From the NCBI GenBank assembly GCA_026196575.1, contig JAPHSX010000042.1, positions 1 through 49,291 of the forward strand: a stretch of DNA of 49,291 nt, read 5' to 3'. This document shows, piece after piece, positions 13,916 to 20,869 of the stretch. Numbering within the stretch: position 1 is the first letter of the stretch; every line of letters begins with the position of its first letter. Source of the DNA: Gammaproteobacteria bacterium (GTDB lineage: Bacteria; Pseudomonadota; Gammaproteobacteria; Thiohalomonadales; Thiohalomonadaceae). The translations under genes and the position numbers were made by a program. The notes beneath the pieces were generated by a model, which had not been told where the DNA came from, did not search any database, and saw only the letters and a program-made list of their open reading frames with translations.

Positions 13916-13972
13916 TATTTTTTTAGCGGTCTACTTGTGAGAGCATTGGTGTCAGGACAAGGGGTGAGACAT

Positions 13973-14569
13973 ATGGAGAGAAATGGATCTGGTGATGGTG
14001 CAACAGTGTCGCCGCAGGCGCAGTGGGCTGGGTATGAGTGCCCAAAGTGTGGGTATCGACGTACGCCAACCGAAACGGCCTCTGTGCAGATGTGCCCAAG
14101 TTGCGGGGCATACTACGCCAAGGTAGGAAAAAGGGTTGCAACAGGGCATGAAGGGGTGGGGCCGCGCAAGGGGCCGACTGTTAAACCACAGCAGCTGTGG
14201 TTTGGGCAGAAGCCGCGCGAACTCATTGTCGGCATGGTCTCACTGATATTTTTACTGTTCCTTGCTTCGCGCTTTGGTGGTGATAGTGTCAGCGCCGAAC
14301 AGAAGGCGGCAAGTCAGGCACAAAGGGATCGCGAAAAGGCAGCCAAACACCTCTGTGCCGCGCAGGCCAAGGCATCAGCGGCTTACCCTGGCACGGTCGA
14401 TGTTCATTGGTTCCAGGGGGTGTTTGCTGAGCCCTATAATGACGGCATCACTCTTGTGAAGATGGACTTTACTGCTAAGAACGCCTTCGGTGCCGAGCTA
14501 CCGTTTCTCATCACCTGCCTGGTAAACCATGCTGGTGAGGTTGTGTCATCAAGGGTGAGTAAGCGTTAA
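13973..14569 (+). CDS. Zinc-ribbon membrane protein, probable lysogenic-conversion gene
   Basis: 198 residues from ATG 13973. Residues about 20-45 (YECPKCGYRR and MCPSCGAYY) form a CxxC...CxxC zinc ribbon. A transmembrane segment lies near 95-110 (IVGMVSLIFLLFLASRF). A domain after it is rich in Lys/Ala and ends with YNDGITLVKMDFTAKNAFG and a Cys. Zinc-ribbon plus one membrane helix is frequent in host proteins of unknown role. It is read opposite to the adjacent left operon, just beyond the PL operators. No function known. Confidence 0.65.
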   Translation: MERNGSGDGATVSPQAQWAGYECPKCGYRRTPTETASVQMCPSCGAYYAKVGKRVATGHEGVGPRKGPTVKPQQLWFGQKPRELIVGMVSLIFLLFLASRFGGDSVSAEQKAASQAQRDREKAAKHLCAAQAKASAAYPGTVDVHWFQGVFAEPYNDGITLVKMDFTAKNAFGAELPFLITCLVNHAGEVVSSRVSKR

Positions 14570-14584
14570 ATTGGAGCTATCTTC

Positions 14585-14740
14585 ATGGAAGAGTCTCAAG
14601 AGATCAGGGAGCTGAAGGCGTTGCTCTACAGGGCGGAACAGCAGAAAGAGGATCCGGAGTCACGCATTGCGGCGGGATACTTCCGGCAGCTACTGGATAG
14701 ACGAAAGGAACAGGACGCACAGAAGGAGAAGGCGCAGTGA
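14585..14740 (+). CDS. Very small charged protein
   Basis: 51 residues (MEESQEIRELKALLYRAEQQ), almost wholly helical and charged, ending KEKAQ. It is placed between two plus-strand genes with a 15-base gap upstream and overlaps the next start by GTGA, which indicates translational coupling. No family recognised. Confidence 0.55.
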   Translation: MEESQEIRELKALLYRAEQQKEDPESRIAAGYFRQLLDRRKEQDAQKEKAQ

Positions 14741-15225
14741 AAAGAGTAACCCTATTTATCGCACTCTGCACAACGGCCGGCATGGCAAGTGGCGCAGTCT
14801 ACCGCTGCGAGGTGGAGGGGCAGATAACGTTCTCGCAAACACCCTGTGCCGCCAATGCCCAGGAGTACCAGGTTGACTACATCAAGCCCAACGCCGACCA
14901 TGCCGCAAGGATGAGTGAGCAGACACAGAGCTCGGCGGCGGCGGTGGCGGCCTCACAGACTGAGCGGGAGATCCGTAGTCAGGGGCTGGCGATTAAGGAC
15001 GAGGAGGCGAATATCAGGGTGCTACAGTCGCGCCGCGATAAAGAGCTGGCCGCGTTGCGCAGCAAGAAAAACCTCGCCAACAACAATCTGGCCGGGGCCA
15101 CGTGGGAGCAGAGTATCTCTGACGAGATGAACGCGGTGAATGGCCGGTATGATGCCCAGATCAGTGAGAAGCAGACGAATATCCAGCGAATGAGTGAGCA
15201 GATCGACCGGCTGCGTAGTCAGTGA
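14737..15225 (+). CDS. DUF4124-type periplasmic protein with signal peptide
   Basis: 162 residues from GTG 14737 behind AAGGAGAAGG. Signal peptide MKRVTLFIALCTTAGMASGA with cleavage near 20. Then VYRCEVEGQITFSQTPC, the signature of DUF4124 (two Cys likely disulfide-bonded), and a long charged helix to the end (KDEEANIRVLQSRRDKELAAL). An exported, envelope-located product is expected. Together with the zinc-ribbon membrane gene upstream it may alter the cell surface of the lysogen. Confidence 0.72.
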   Translation: MKRVTLFIALCTTAGMASGAVYRCEVEGQITFSQTPCAANAQEYQVDYIKPNADHAARMSEQTQSSAAAVAASQTEREIRSQGLAIKDEEANIRVLQSRRDKELAALRSKKNLANNNLAGATWEQSISDEMNAVNGRYDAQISEKQTNIQRMSEQIDRLRSQ

Positions 15226-15238
15226 TAGCTGCCGTTTC

Positions 15239-16063
15239 TCAGTCGACGTATTCTAAGACTCGCTCGGCCGCCTGCTCAACGGTGTTAACCGGCGCGAAAT
15301 CCATTTTATAGCTATTCGCTTCAAGCTCAATCTCCATAATGTTGTCTTTTGCGGCACCGAGCAATTTCGGGGACAGGGTGGGGTCATCTTGGCGTGGTAT
15401 TGCAAAAATAAGTGCGGCTGAATCCAGTCCAACAAATTCGCGTGCTCGGTGCAACTCCCACAGGCGCGCGCGGGCATCTTTGACGCTACTGGATTGGCGT
15501 ACTGGTGAGAGTACGCCAAAGTGAATAATGACTCGCTCATTGCAGAAACCGAACTTTGTTTTCTTTCCGTCCTGCAGCAATGGGACGCTTCTGCCGAAAT
15601 ACTTCTCCAATACGGGCTGTTTCGTGACAACAAGCTCTCGTACAGCGGTGCCGAATCGCTGATTCGACTCATCTTGCGATGGCGCGTCAGCATCGTCCAT
15701 GTCATCAAAATCGCTGATATTAGCTAGGCTGGAGTACATCATGGCGCAGATGCGTAAAGCGTCATTCAGTGTTGTGGCGTGAGTATGACGTGTCTTGCCG
15801 AGTGTCAGGCCTAGTATGGCAGGGAAGTCCCCCGAGATCCCAATGACCTTGACCATTTCTATGATTGTGGTGAACCCAGTTTCAAGCATAGTCACCACAC
15901 CTTTAGCCGCCTTGCCGTACATGCACTGCAGCACGTCGTCACGGATGATGCGCTTGGCGACAATGCCATCCTCGCGCTCTATGATGGCGCCGACAGCTAT
16001 ACGCTCTCCTGTTCCAGCTACCGGCTCCCAGTAAACGGGGAGCAACGTGGTGTTTGGTGTCAT
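15239..16063 (-). CDS. Partner protein of the HipA-like kinase (DUF3037-like N-terminus)
   Basis: 274 residues. The N-terminal part (LLPVYWEPVAGTGERIAVGA, then VAKRIIRDDVLQCMYG) recalls DUF3037-type proteins that commonly sit next to small HipA-like kinases. The C-terminal part (ARARLWELHRAREFVG, YKMDFAPVNT) is unassigned. It starts two bases after the kinase stop, so both are made from one transcript. It could be the kinase's antitoxin or its target-recognition subunit. That is inference from pairing alone. Confidence 0.5.
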   Translation of the reverse strand: MTPNTTLLPVYWEPVAGTGERIAVGAIIEREDGIVAKRIIRDDVLQCMYGKAAKGVVTMLETGFTTIIEMVKVIGISGDFPAILGLTLGKTRHTHATTLNDALRICAMMYSSLANISDFDDMDDADAPSQDESNQRFGTAVRELVVTKQPVLEKYFGRSVPLLQDGKKTKFGFCNERVIIHFGVLSPVRQSSSVKDARARLWELHRAREFVGLDSAALIFAIPRQDDPTLSPKLLGAAKDNIMEIELEANSYKMDFAPVNTVEQAAERVLEYVD

Positions 16064-16065
16064 AT

Positions 16066-16782
16066 TCAGATCCTGGCCAATAGGTCATCCGGCTTAGGGA
16101 ACCGCGCTAGTATACGGTCTGCCAATCCAGACATTCTAGCCTGAGCAAATGCGGCTTGCTTGGCTAAACTCAACATCTTCGGTAAATCAATCGATTCTGT
16201 TGCTGGCGGAGTGAAGTAGAGGGCATTGGCCATGGCGCTACGAATACAGTCATCTTGCTTTCCAGCTATGATGGCGTAGTTTGCCATAAGATTTTTAGTG
16301 TGTGGGACACGCCCGAGAGTGCGCTCATGGTCGATATAGGCGTGACGTTCGCCATCCCAAAGAAAGTTGCCAACATTCCGATCATCGTTCGCCAGCAGCT
16401 CATCCGCTGCCATGGCAATTGGTGCATCGTGCCATTGACAGACAATCGTAATCGCAACCTGCTTGAGCACGTGCCTGACTTCGCTGGGGTGATTATCGTC
16501 CCAATGCAGACGTTGCTTGAGGTTCGGGTAGGCCTCCTCTAGGCTGGCAAATATCCAGTTTTCACCATCACGCACAAGCAACGGCTCTGGCACTGGCAAG
16601 TTCCACGCACGCATCACCACGGCGCAATAACATTCCGCCAACACCCCATCAAGGGGAATTCGTTTAATGATAGCCCCCCTGATCTCGCCATCGATCATCA
16701 CCATGCCGCGGGTCGCCTTATTAATGCCTTCGCCGATCTCGGTTTCGGTATTTGGTAGTAGCTCAGCTTCTCTTACCTGCAA
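16066..16782 (-). CDS. HipA-like small kinase
   Basis: 238 residues from TTG 16782, chosen because AGGAGG lies seven bases upstream. Kinase landmarks: K40 in GAIIKRIP, E50 in LAECYCAV, the catalytic loop LLANDDRNVGNFLW (133-141) and metal-binding D151 in YIDHERTLG. These match the HipA_2-type fold related to HipA and phosphatidylinositol-kinase-like proteins; all key residues are kept. HipA kinases phosphorylate tRNA synthetases and stop growth. It follows the repressor with a 24-base gap and so should be expressed in the lysogen. Possible roles are toxin, persistence or exclusion of other phages. Confidence 0.72.
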   Translation of the reverse strand: MQVREAELLPNTETEIGEGINKATRGMVMIDGEIRGAIIKRIPLDGVLAECYCAVVMRAWNLPVPEPLLVRDGENWIFASLEEAYPNLKQRLHWDDNHPSEVRHVLKQVAITIVCQWHDAPIAMAADELLANDDRNVGNFLWDGERHAYIDHERTLGRVPHTKNLMANYAIIAGKQDDCIRSAMANALYFTPPATESIDLPKMLSLAKQAAFAQARMSGLADRILARFPKPDDLLARI

Positions 16783-16806
16783 GACAACCTCCTGTGATAC
16801 AAAATC

Positions 16807-17217
16807 CTAACGATTTTTTTTTGATAAAGTCTCGACGGTGCTCGTGACAAAGGCCAGATCATCTTCTGTGAGATCTCCGCTTGCACTTTTTTTGCTGATA
16901 ACCGAGATCAGCGCCTTGGCAGCGGCAGGCATAACCCGCCAGGCATCTTCTGATATGCCAAGAGGGCGTTCTGACCACGTGGAGATGTCTGGCGGGGGGA
17001 GGTGGGCGTGCACTTTGGCCTCTGCAACACTTCCATAGCTCTCGCCAACCGCTATAGCAAGTTGCGCCAACGTATCCGACTTAGGGTTCTTCGTCTCACC
17101 CCTGGTGATTCGGTTTATAGTTGGTTGTGGCACGCCAGAGCGCTGCGCAAGCACATACTCCGTGATTCCATGGCGTTTTAGTAAGTCTTTCAGCCACTTC
17201 GCATAGTTTGTTTCCAT
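16807..17217 (-). CDS. CI-like prophage repressor, short form
   Basis: 136 residues from ATG 17217. Helix-turn-helix at about 10-55 (LLKRHGITEYVLAQRSGVPQ and INRITRGETKNP). There is no Ser/Lys autopeptidase domain, so RecA-driven self-cleavage is not expected; induction must work another way, perhaps an antirepressor. The ATG lies just six bases after a perfect -10 (TATAAT on the minus strand, 17224-17229), so the mRNA is probably leaderless, as for lambda cI from PRM. Three operators lie in the 85-base gap to the Cro-like gene. Confidence 0.85.
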   Translation of the reverse strand: METNYAKWLKDLLKRHGITEYVLAQRSGVPQPTINRITRGETKNPKSDTLAQLAIAVGESYGSVAEAKVHAHLPPPDISTWSERPLGISEDAWRVMPAAAKALISVISKKSASGDLTEDDLAFVTSTVETLSKKNR

Positions 17218-17302
17218 CAGGGCATTATACGGGCGCGTATATTCATAATGTAATAACGCCAGCGTATTGCTTTGGTGTATGCGTTGGCGTATATTCTTTG
17301 GC
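17218..17302. promoter_or_regulatory. OR region: three operators and divergent promoters PRM and PR
   Basis: Three 16-bp operators lie at 17226-17241 (TATACGGGCGCGTATA), 17253-17268 (ATAACGCCAGCGTATT) and 17278-17293 (TATGCGTTGGCGTATA), spaced 27 and 25 bp. The consensus with the two left sites is roughly TATACGYYRGCGTATA. PRM (leftward) has TATAAT at 17224-17229 and a weak -35, typical of a promoter needing activation. PR (rightward) has TTGCTT at 17267-17272 and TATATT at 17290-17295, 17 bp apart. Both transcripts would start at or next to the ATG. Confidence 0.82.
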
Positions 17303-17542
17303 ATGAACATTTCAACTCGCGAGAAATTGCTACGGCTGAAAGCCGGTGGCATGAGGATTACAGAGGTTGCTGAGCGCTCTGGCATACCTCAACCAACCCT
17401 CAGCCGCATTATTAACGGTAAACACTCCAGTCCGCTTGAGCGCACCGTTCAGGCCGTTGATGCGATTTACCAAGAAGTAATTAAAGCCACCTCGGGCCAC
17501 GCCGCCCCGTGCGGCTCTGGCGAGACCAAGGAGGCGGCGTAG
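17303..17542 (+). CDS. Cro-like regulator
   Basis: 79 residues from ATG 17303. Helix-turn-helix at about 8-50 (LLRLKAGGMRITEVAERSGI, PQPTLSRIINGKHSSPLERT). Its recognition helix (PQPTLSRI) is nearly the same as that of the repressor (PQPTINRI), so both should read the same five operators. It is transcribed divergently from the repressor from PR, with little or no leader. No ribosome site is visible, in line with leaderless translation. Ends KEAA. Confidence 0.82.
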   Translation: MNISTREKLLRLKAGGMRITEVAERSGIPQPTLSRIINGKHSSPLERTVQAVDAIYQEVIKATSGHAAPCGSGETKEAA

Positions 17543-17616
17543 GGTGTTGACAGTCCTTTTGGTCGATTCATCGGTAATCAGCGCCAGGGAATACAGCGCC
17601 AAGCGCGTAATGCGTC

Positions 17617-17901
17617 TCAGGTCTCGTCGACAAGCAGCACAGAGTAACCGTGGGTCTGAGCAGTTAAGTAGTTGGCTTTGTCTACTGGATCTTCTTCGCA
17701 CTGTTCCAGGCTTGTTGCGAATTGAAGTAATTCCTCTACCGGATTGAGGTTCTTTTGTGACAGTGCGTGTAGAGCAACCTTTTTTGCCGCAGCCATGTCG
17801 TGTGACACAGACCACACGTGTGCATAGCCATCTGGATTGCCGCTCGGCATGGTGAACGGCGAGATTGGGGAGACGCGAAACTCGAAAAACCAGGTTTTCA
17901 C
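17617..17901 (-). CDS. Hypothetical small protein
   Basis: 94 residues from GTG 17901, preceded by AAGGAG. Sequence features: KTWFFEFRVSP, YAHVWSVSHDMAAAKKVALH, LNPVEELLQFATSLEQ. Compact alpha/beta character; similar small proteins are found near phage immunity regions but I know no function. It runs against the PR transcript, so expression probably belongs to the lysogen or depends on its own promoter. Confidence 0.55.
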   Translation of the reverse strand: MKTWFFEFRVSPISPFTMPSGNPDGYAHVWSVSHDMAAAKKVALHALSQKNLNPVEELLQFATSLEQCEEDPVDKANYLTAQTHGYSVLLVDET

Positions 17902-17933
17902 CGGAGACTCCTTCCGTGCTGTGTGTGTGAGAG

Positions 17934-18221
17934 CTACAGATTAACACGGTCGGGGCCTCCACCTAACTGAAGCAACTGCCCCCATCCGGGCAGCAGGGGG
18001 ACGTCGAACAAGGAGGCGTCCCAGGCAGGATGGCCGCTGCGGTGTTCCACCGCCGCGGTGCAGGCGGCGCGAGGAGTGGGGTGGTTACCCAAGCGCTCTT
18101 CGCCAAGCCAGAGGGAGACCCCGGTCTCTGCAGGCACCACCCAGAAGGTGCCGTAAGGACTGAGGGTGTAATACGAACGAATAACAACGAGTTTTTGTTG
18201 CTGTGAAGTGTGTGGTTGCAT
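17934..18221 (-). CDS. Hypothetical small phage protein
   Basis: 95 residues from ATG 18221 with GGAGA nine bases ahead. YYTLSPYGTFWVVP, VSLWLGEERLGNHPTPRAA and HPAWDASLF follow a recurrent phage pattern (a short beta domain with a variable Trp-rich tail). The function is unknown. It is read leftward, convergent with the Cro-like gene and divergent from the CII-like gene. Confidence 0.58.
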   Translation of the reverse strand: MQPHTSQQQKLVVIRSYYTLSPYGTFWVVPAETGVSLWLGEERLGNHPTPRAACTAAVEHRSGHPAWDASLFDVPLLPGWGQLLQLGGGPDRVNL

Positions 18222-18240
18222 TGTGGTTGTTCTCCATATT

Positions 18241-18297
18241 GGGGCTGGTGGGCTGGTCTTACTCCTGCCAGTTGTTGTCGCCAGCCCGCTTTTTTTA
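18241..18297 (+). terminator. tR1-like terminator upstream of the CII-like gene
   Basis: GGGCTGG at 18250-18256 (or 18242-18248) can pair with CCAGCCC at 18281-18287; GCTTTTTTT follows. It lies between the Cro-like and CII-like genes on the strand read from PR, the position of tR1 in lambda. It should limit rightward early transcription until readthrough or antitermination occurs. No N-like gene was recognised. Confidence 0.65.
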
Positions 18298-18354
18298 GAG
18301 ATTAAACCTCATGTGCTGCATGGTTTCTCGGTGAATGAATCAGGAGATCTACCG

Positions 18355-18882
18355 ATGGATAATAATCACGAATACGGTATCGACCCGCTGGACATGGCAG
18401 CCTATGAGACGGTGCATGAGTACCGCAATGCGAAGACGGGCAAGCGCGGCCCTGGTGCGCTGGCACCGCTGGTGGGCATGGCTCCGTCAACTCTCTCGAA
18501 CAAGTGCAACCCCAATGAGATTTACGCCAACCTTACCCTGAAGGAGGCGCGCCAGGTGGTGTTGGCCTCGGGGGATTCGCGGATTGTTAAGCAGTTTGCC
18601 CTCGATGCTGGGTTTACGATCCTGCCTATGCCTGAGGTCGACTGCCCGGCTGATATGGACATTCTTAATGCATGGGCCGATTGGCAGGCTGATATTGCAG
18701 AGACTATCGAGGCGGTAAAGGCGGCGATAGCTGGCAGCCCCACCAAAGAGAAGGTGGAGACGATTCGACGCGAGTTGCATGAAGATCTGGCTCAGGGAAT
18801 GAAGCTGTTCAACATTATCGATGACATGCTGGAGCCGGATGACAAGCTCCCCACGGCCGTTCGGCAGTTGCACAAGGCCTAG
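18355..18882 (+). CDS. CII-like phage regulator (Phage_CP76/YmfL-like)
   Basis: 175 residues from ATG 18355 behind AGGAGATCT. Begins with a poorly structured stretch, then DPLDMAAYETVHEYRN, APLVGMAPSTLSNKCNP and LTLKEARQVVLASGDSRI. This is the arrangement of the CII family of P2/Mu-like regulators (helix-turn-helix plus oligomerisation helices). The C-terminus is helical. In this family CII activates or tunes the lysis-lysogeny choice. Its binding site was not identified. Confidence 0.72.
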   Translation: MDNNHEYGIDPLDMAAYETVHEYRNAKTGKRGPGALAPLVGMAPSTLSNKCNPNEIYANLTLKEARQVVLASGDSRIVKQFALDAGFTILPMPEVDCPADMDILNAWADWQADIAETIEAVKAAIAGSPTKEKVETIRRELHEDLAQGMKLFNIIDDMLEPDDKLPTAVRQLHKA

Positions 18883-18885
18883 GCT

Positions 18886-20328
18886 ATGGAATTGCGCGGA
18901 TACCAGCAGGCTGGAGTCGATGCATTGCGCAAGCACTACGCATCGGGCCTTGAGAAACTGCTCTATGTGCTGCCAACCGGCGGGGGCAAAACCTTCGTGT
19001 TCTGCTACATCGCAAACCAGGCGGTGGCCCGTGGCAATAATGTCCTGATCCTGGTGCACCGCAAGGAGCTGCTGCTGCAGGCCTCGCGCTCGCTCTCCGA
19101 GCTGGGGGTGAAACACGGACTCATCGCCCCTGGGCACACGCCAACGAAACACCCGGTACAGGTGGCCAGCGTGCAGACCATTGTGCGGCGCATGCACCAC
19201 ATGAAATGGCCCCCTGGACTCATCGTTGTCGACGAGGCGCACCACCTGACCGCGGGCAGCCTGTGGGGCAAGGTGATCGAATACTACGACGGGGTGCCGG
19301 TGCTGGGTGTGACCGCCACCCCGGAGCGCCTCGATGGGCAGGGGCTAGGCGATCATGCTGGCGGCTTCTTTCAGGAGATGGTGCTGGGACCGACGATCGG
19401 CGAACTTATCGAGATGGGTAACCTGGTGCGACCGGTTGTCTATTCATCACCCATCGAGGTGGACCTGACCGGGGTTCGCAAAACCGCTGGCGGCGATTAC
19501 AACGCCAAGCAACTCGGCGGCGCAGTAGACAAGCCACGCATCACCGGCAGTGCGGTAGACCATTATCGTAAGTACCTGGGCGGCGCCCCGGCCATCGCCT
19601 TCTGTGCCTCGGTGGCGCATGCCGAGCATGTGGCGGCCCAGTTCCGCGCCGCCGGGTACCAGGCGGTGAGCCTGGACGGCAATGTACCGGACGGCGAGCG
19701 CAAGCGCCGCATCGCCGATCTGGGGACTGGGCGCCTCAACCTCATCACCTCCTGCGACATTATCTCCGAGGGCACCGATATACCGATCGTGGCCGGGGCG
19801 ATCCTGCTGCGGCCGACGGCGTCGCTCTCTCTCTATCTGCAGCAGGTGGGGCGTGCACTTCGGCCATATAACGGCAAGAAAGAGGCGATCATTCTCGACC
19901 ACGTTGGAAACAGTGGCAGCATGGAGAACGGGGTCTTCGTACCAAAACACGGACTCCCCGATGAGGATCGCGACTGGTCCATCGATGGCCGCGCCAAGGG
20001 TAAGCGCGCCAAGGACGATGATCAACAGATCAACGTGCGCCAGTGCGAGCAGTGCTACCGCGTCCACAAGCCGGCACCGTGCTGCCCACACTGCGGCTAC
20101 AGCTACCCTGTGCAGGCGCGGGAGATAGAGGAGGTCGATGGCCAGCTGGAGCAGATCACCCCGGAGATGGTGAAGCGCGAGCGCAAGAAGGAACAGGGCA
20201 AGGCGAAGTCCTACGATGACCTATTGAAGATCGCCCGTGAGCGTGGCTATAAACCGGGCTGGGCTCGCTATGTGGCCAAGTCGCGCGGCATTCCGGTACC
20301 GGTAAAATCTGAGGTGGAGGCGGCATAA
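18886..20328 (+). CDS. SF2 DEAH-type helicase, phage replication
   Basis: 480 residues. Motif I LPTGGGKTF near 27-35, motif II VVDEAHHL near 113-120, motif III VTATPERLDG near 143, motif VI QQVGRALRPYNG near 325. The C-terminus contains a CxxC...CPHC zinc ribbon (CEQCYRVHKP, CCPHCGYSY near 385-407). Unwinds DNA using ATP. It heads a chain of four genes with little or no spacing (helicase, 47-residue gene, VRR-NUC, DUF927), so these probably form the replication module. Ends EVEAA. Confidence 0.9.
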   Translation: MELRGYQQAGVDALRKHYASGLEKLLYVLPTGGGKTFVFCYIANQAVARGNNVLILVHRKELLLQASRSLSELGVKHGLIAPGHTPTKHPVQVASVQTIVRRMHHMKWPPGLIVVDEAHHLTAGSLWGKVIEYYDGVPVLGVTATPERLDGQGLGDHAGGFFQEMVLGPTIGELIEMGNLVRPVVYSSPIEVDLTGVRKTAGGDYNAKQLGGAVDKPRITGSAVDHYRKYLGGAPAIAFCASVAHAEHVAAQFRAAGYQAVSLDGNVPDGERKRRIADLGTGRLNLITSCDIISEGTDIPIVAGAILLRPTASLSLYLQQVGRALRPYNGKKEAIILDHVGNSGSMENGVFVPKHGLPDEDRDWSIDGRAKGKRAKDDDQQINVRQCEQCYRVHKPAPCCPHCGYSYPVQAREIEEVDGQLEQITPEMVKRERKKEQGKAKSYDDLLKIARERGYKPGWARYVAKSRGIPVPVKSEVEAA

Positions 20329-20330
20329 CT

Positions 20331-20474
20331 ATGGACATCAGCCAGAACAACGACGAGACGCTCGATCTGTGGCTGTGTGCCAATAAGCAGGCCTCAAGCG
20401 ATGATCGCACAGACGAAGAGAGTGCCGCTGGCATTGCGACGGCATGCACATGCGCCGAGGAGGATGAGCGATGA
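20331..20474 (+). CDS. Tiny hypothetical protein between helicase and nuclease
   Basis: 47 residues (MDISQNNDETLDLWLC), acidic, with three Cys near the end (TACTCAEEDER). Its stop overlaps the start of the VRR-NUC gene (ATGA at 20471-20474). No family recognised. Coupled translation makes it likely to be expressed. Confidence 0.5.
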   Translation: MDISQNNDETLDLWLCANKQASSDDRTDEESAAGIATACTCAEEDER

Positions 20475-20869
20475 AAGAGTCTGACATTCAGAATCTCATC
20501 CGCCTCACTCTCTCTGAGCGATCTGAGGTCACCCACTGGCGCAACAACACCGGCAGTGGCTGGCAGTCGAACGAGCTGCTGCGCGGGCCGCGCCGCTGCG
20601 TTGACATGAACCCAGGTGACGTCCTGCTGCGTAACGCCCGCCCCCTGCATGCCGGTCTGTGCAAGGGGAGCTCGGATCTCATCGGAATGAAGAGCGTCGA
20701 GATCACGCAGGAAATGGTCGGCCAGCGCGTGGCGGTCTTTGTGGCCGTCGAGGTAAAAAACAAAGGCGGGCGCGTAACCAAAGAGCAGCAGCACTTCGGT
20801 GATACCGTACTGAACGCTGGTGGGATCTTTGCCATTGCCCGTTCCCCTGCAGACGTGGAGGGCCTATGA
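20471..20869 (+). CDS. VRR-NUC domain nuclease
   Basis: 132 residues. VRR-NUC (PD-(D/E)xK-like) landmarks: acidic start ESDIQNLIRL, GLCKGSSDLIGM with the catalytic Asp, VAVEVKNKGGRVTKEQQHF with the E-x-K pair, and GGIFAIARSPADV. The family includes phage and host structure-specific nucleases that process replication intermediates. Placed between two replication ATPases with overlapping ends. Confidence 0.88.
   Translation: MKESDIQNLIRLTLSERSEVTHWRNNTGSGWQSNELLRGPRRCVDMNPGDVLLRNARPLHAGLCKGSSDLIGMKSVEITQEMVGQRVAVFVAVEVKNKGGRVTKEQQHFGDTVLNAGGIFAIARSPADVEGL

Noticed and set aside
16783-16806. Terminator in the repressor-kinase gap (AAAATC with GATTTT and a T run)
   Set aside because: The T run lies on the plus strand, where no gene would need it. 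On the minus strand, which is transcribed here, it has no U tract after the stem, so co-transcription remains likely.
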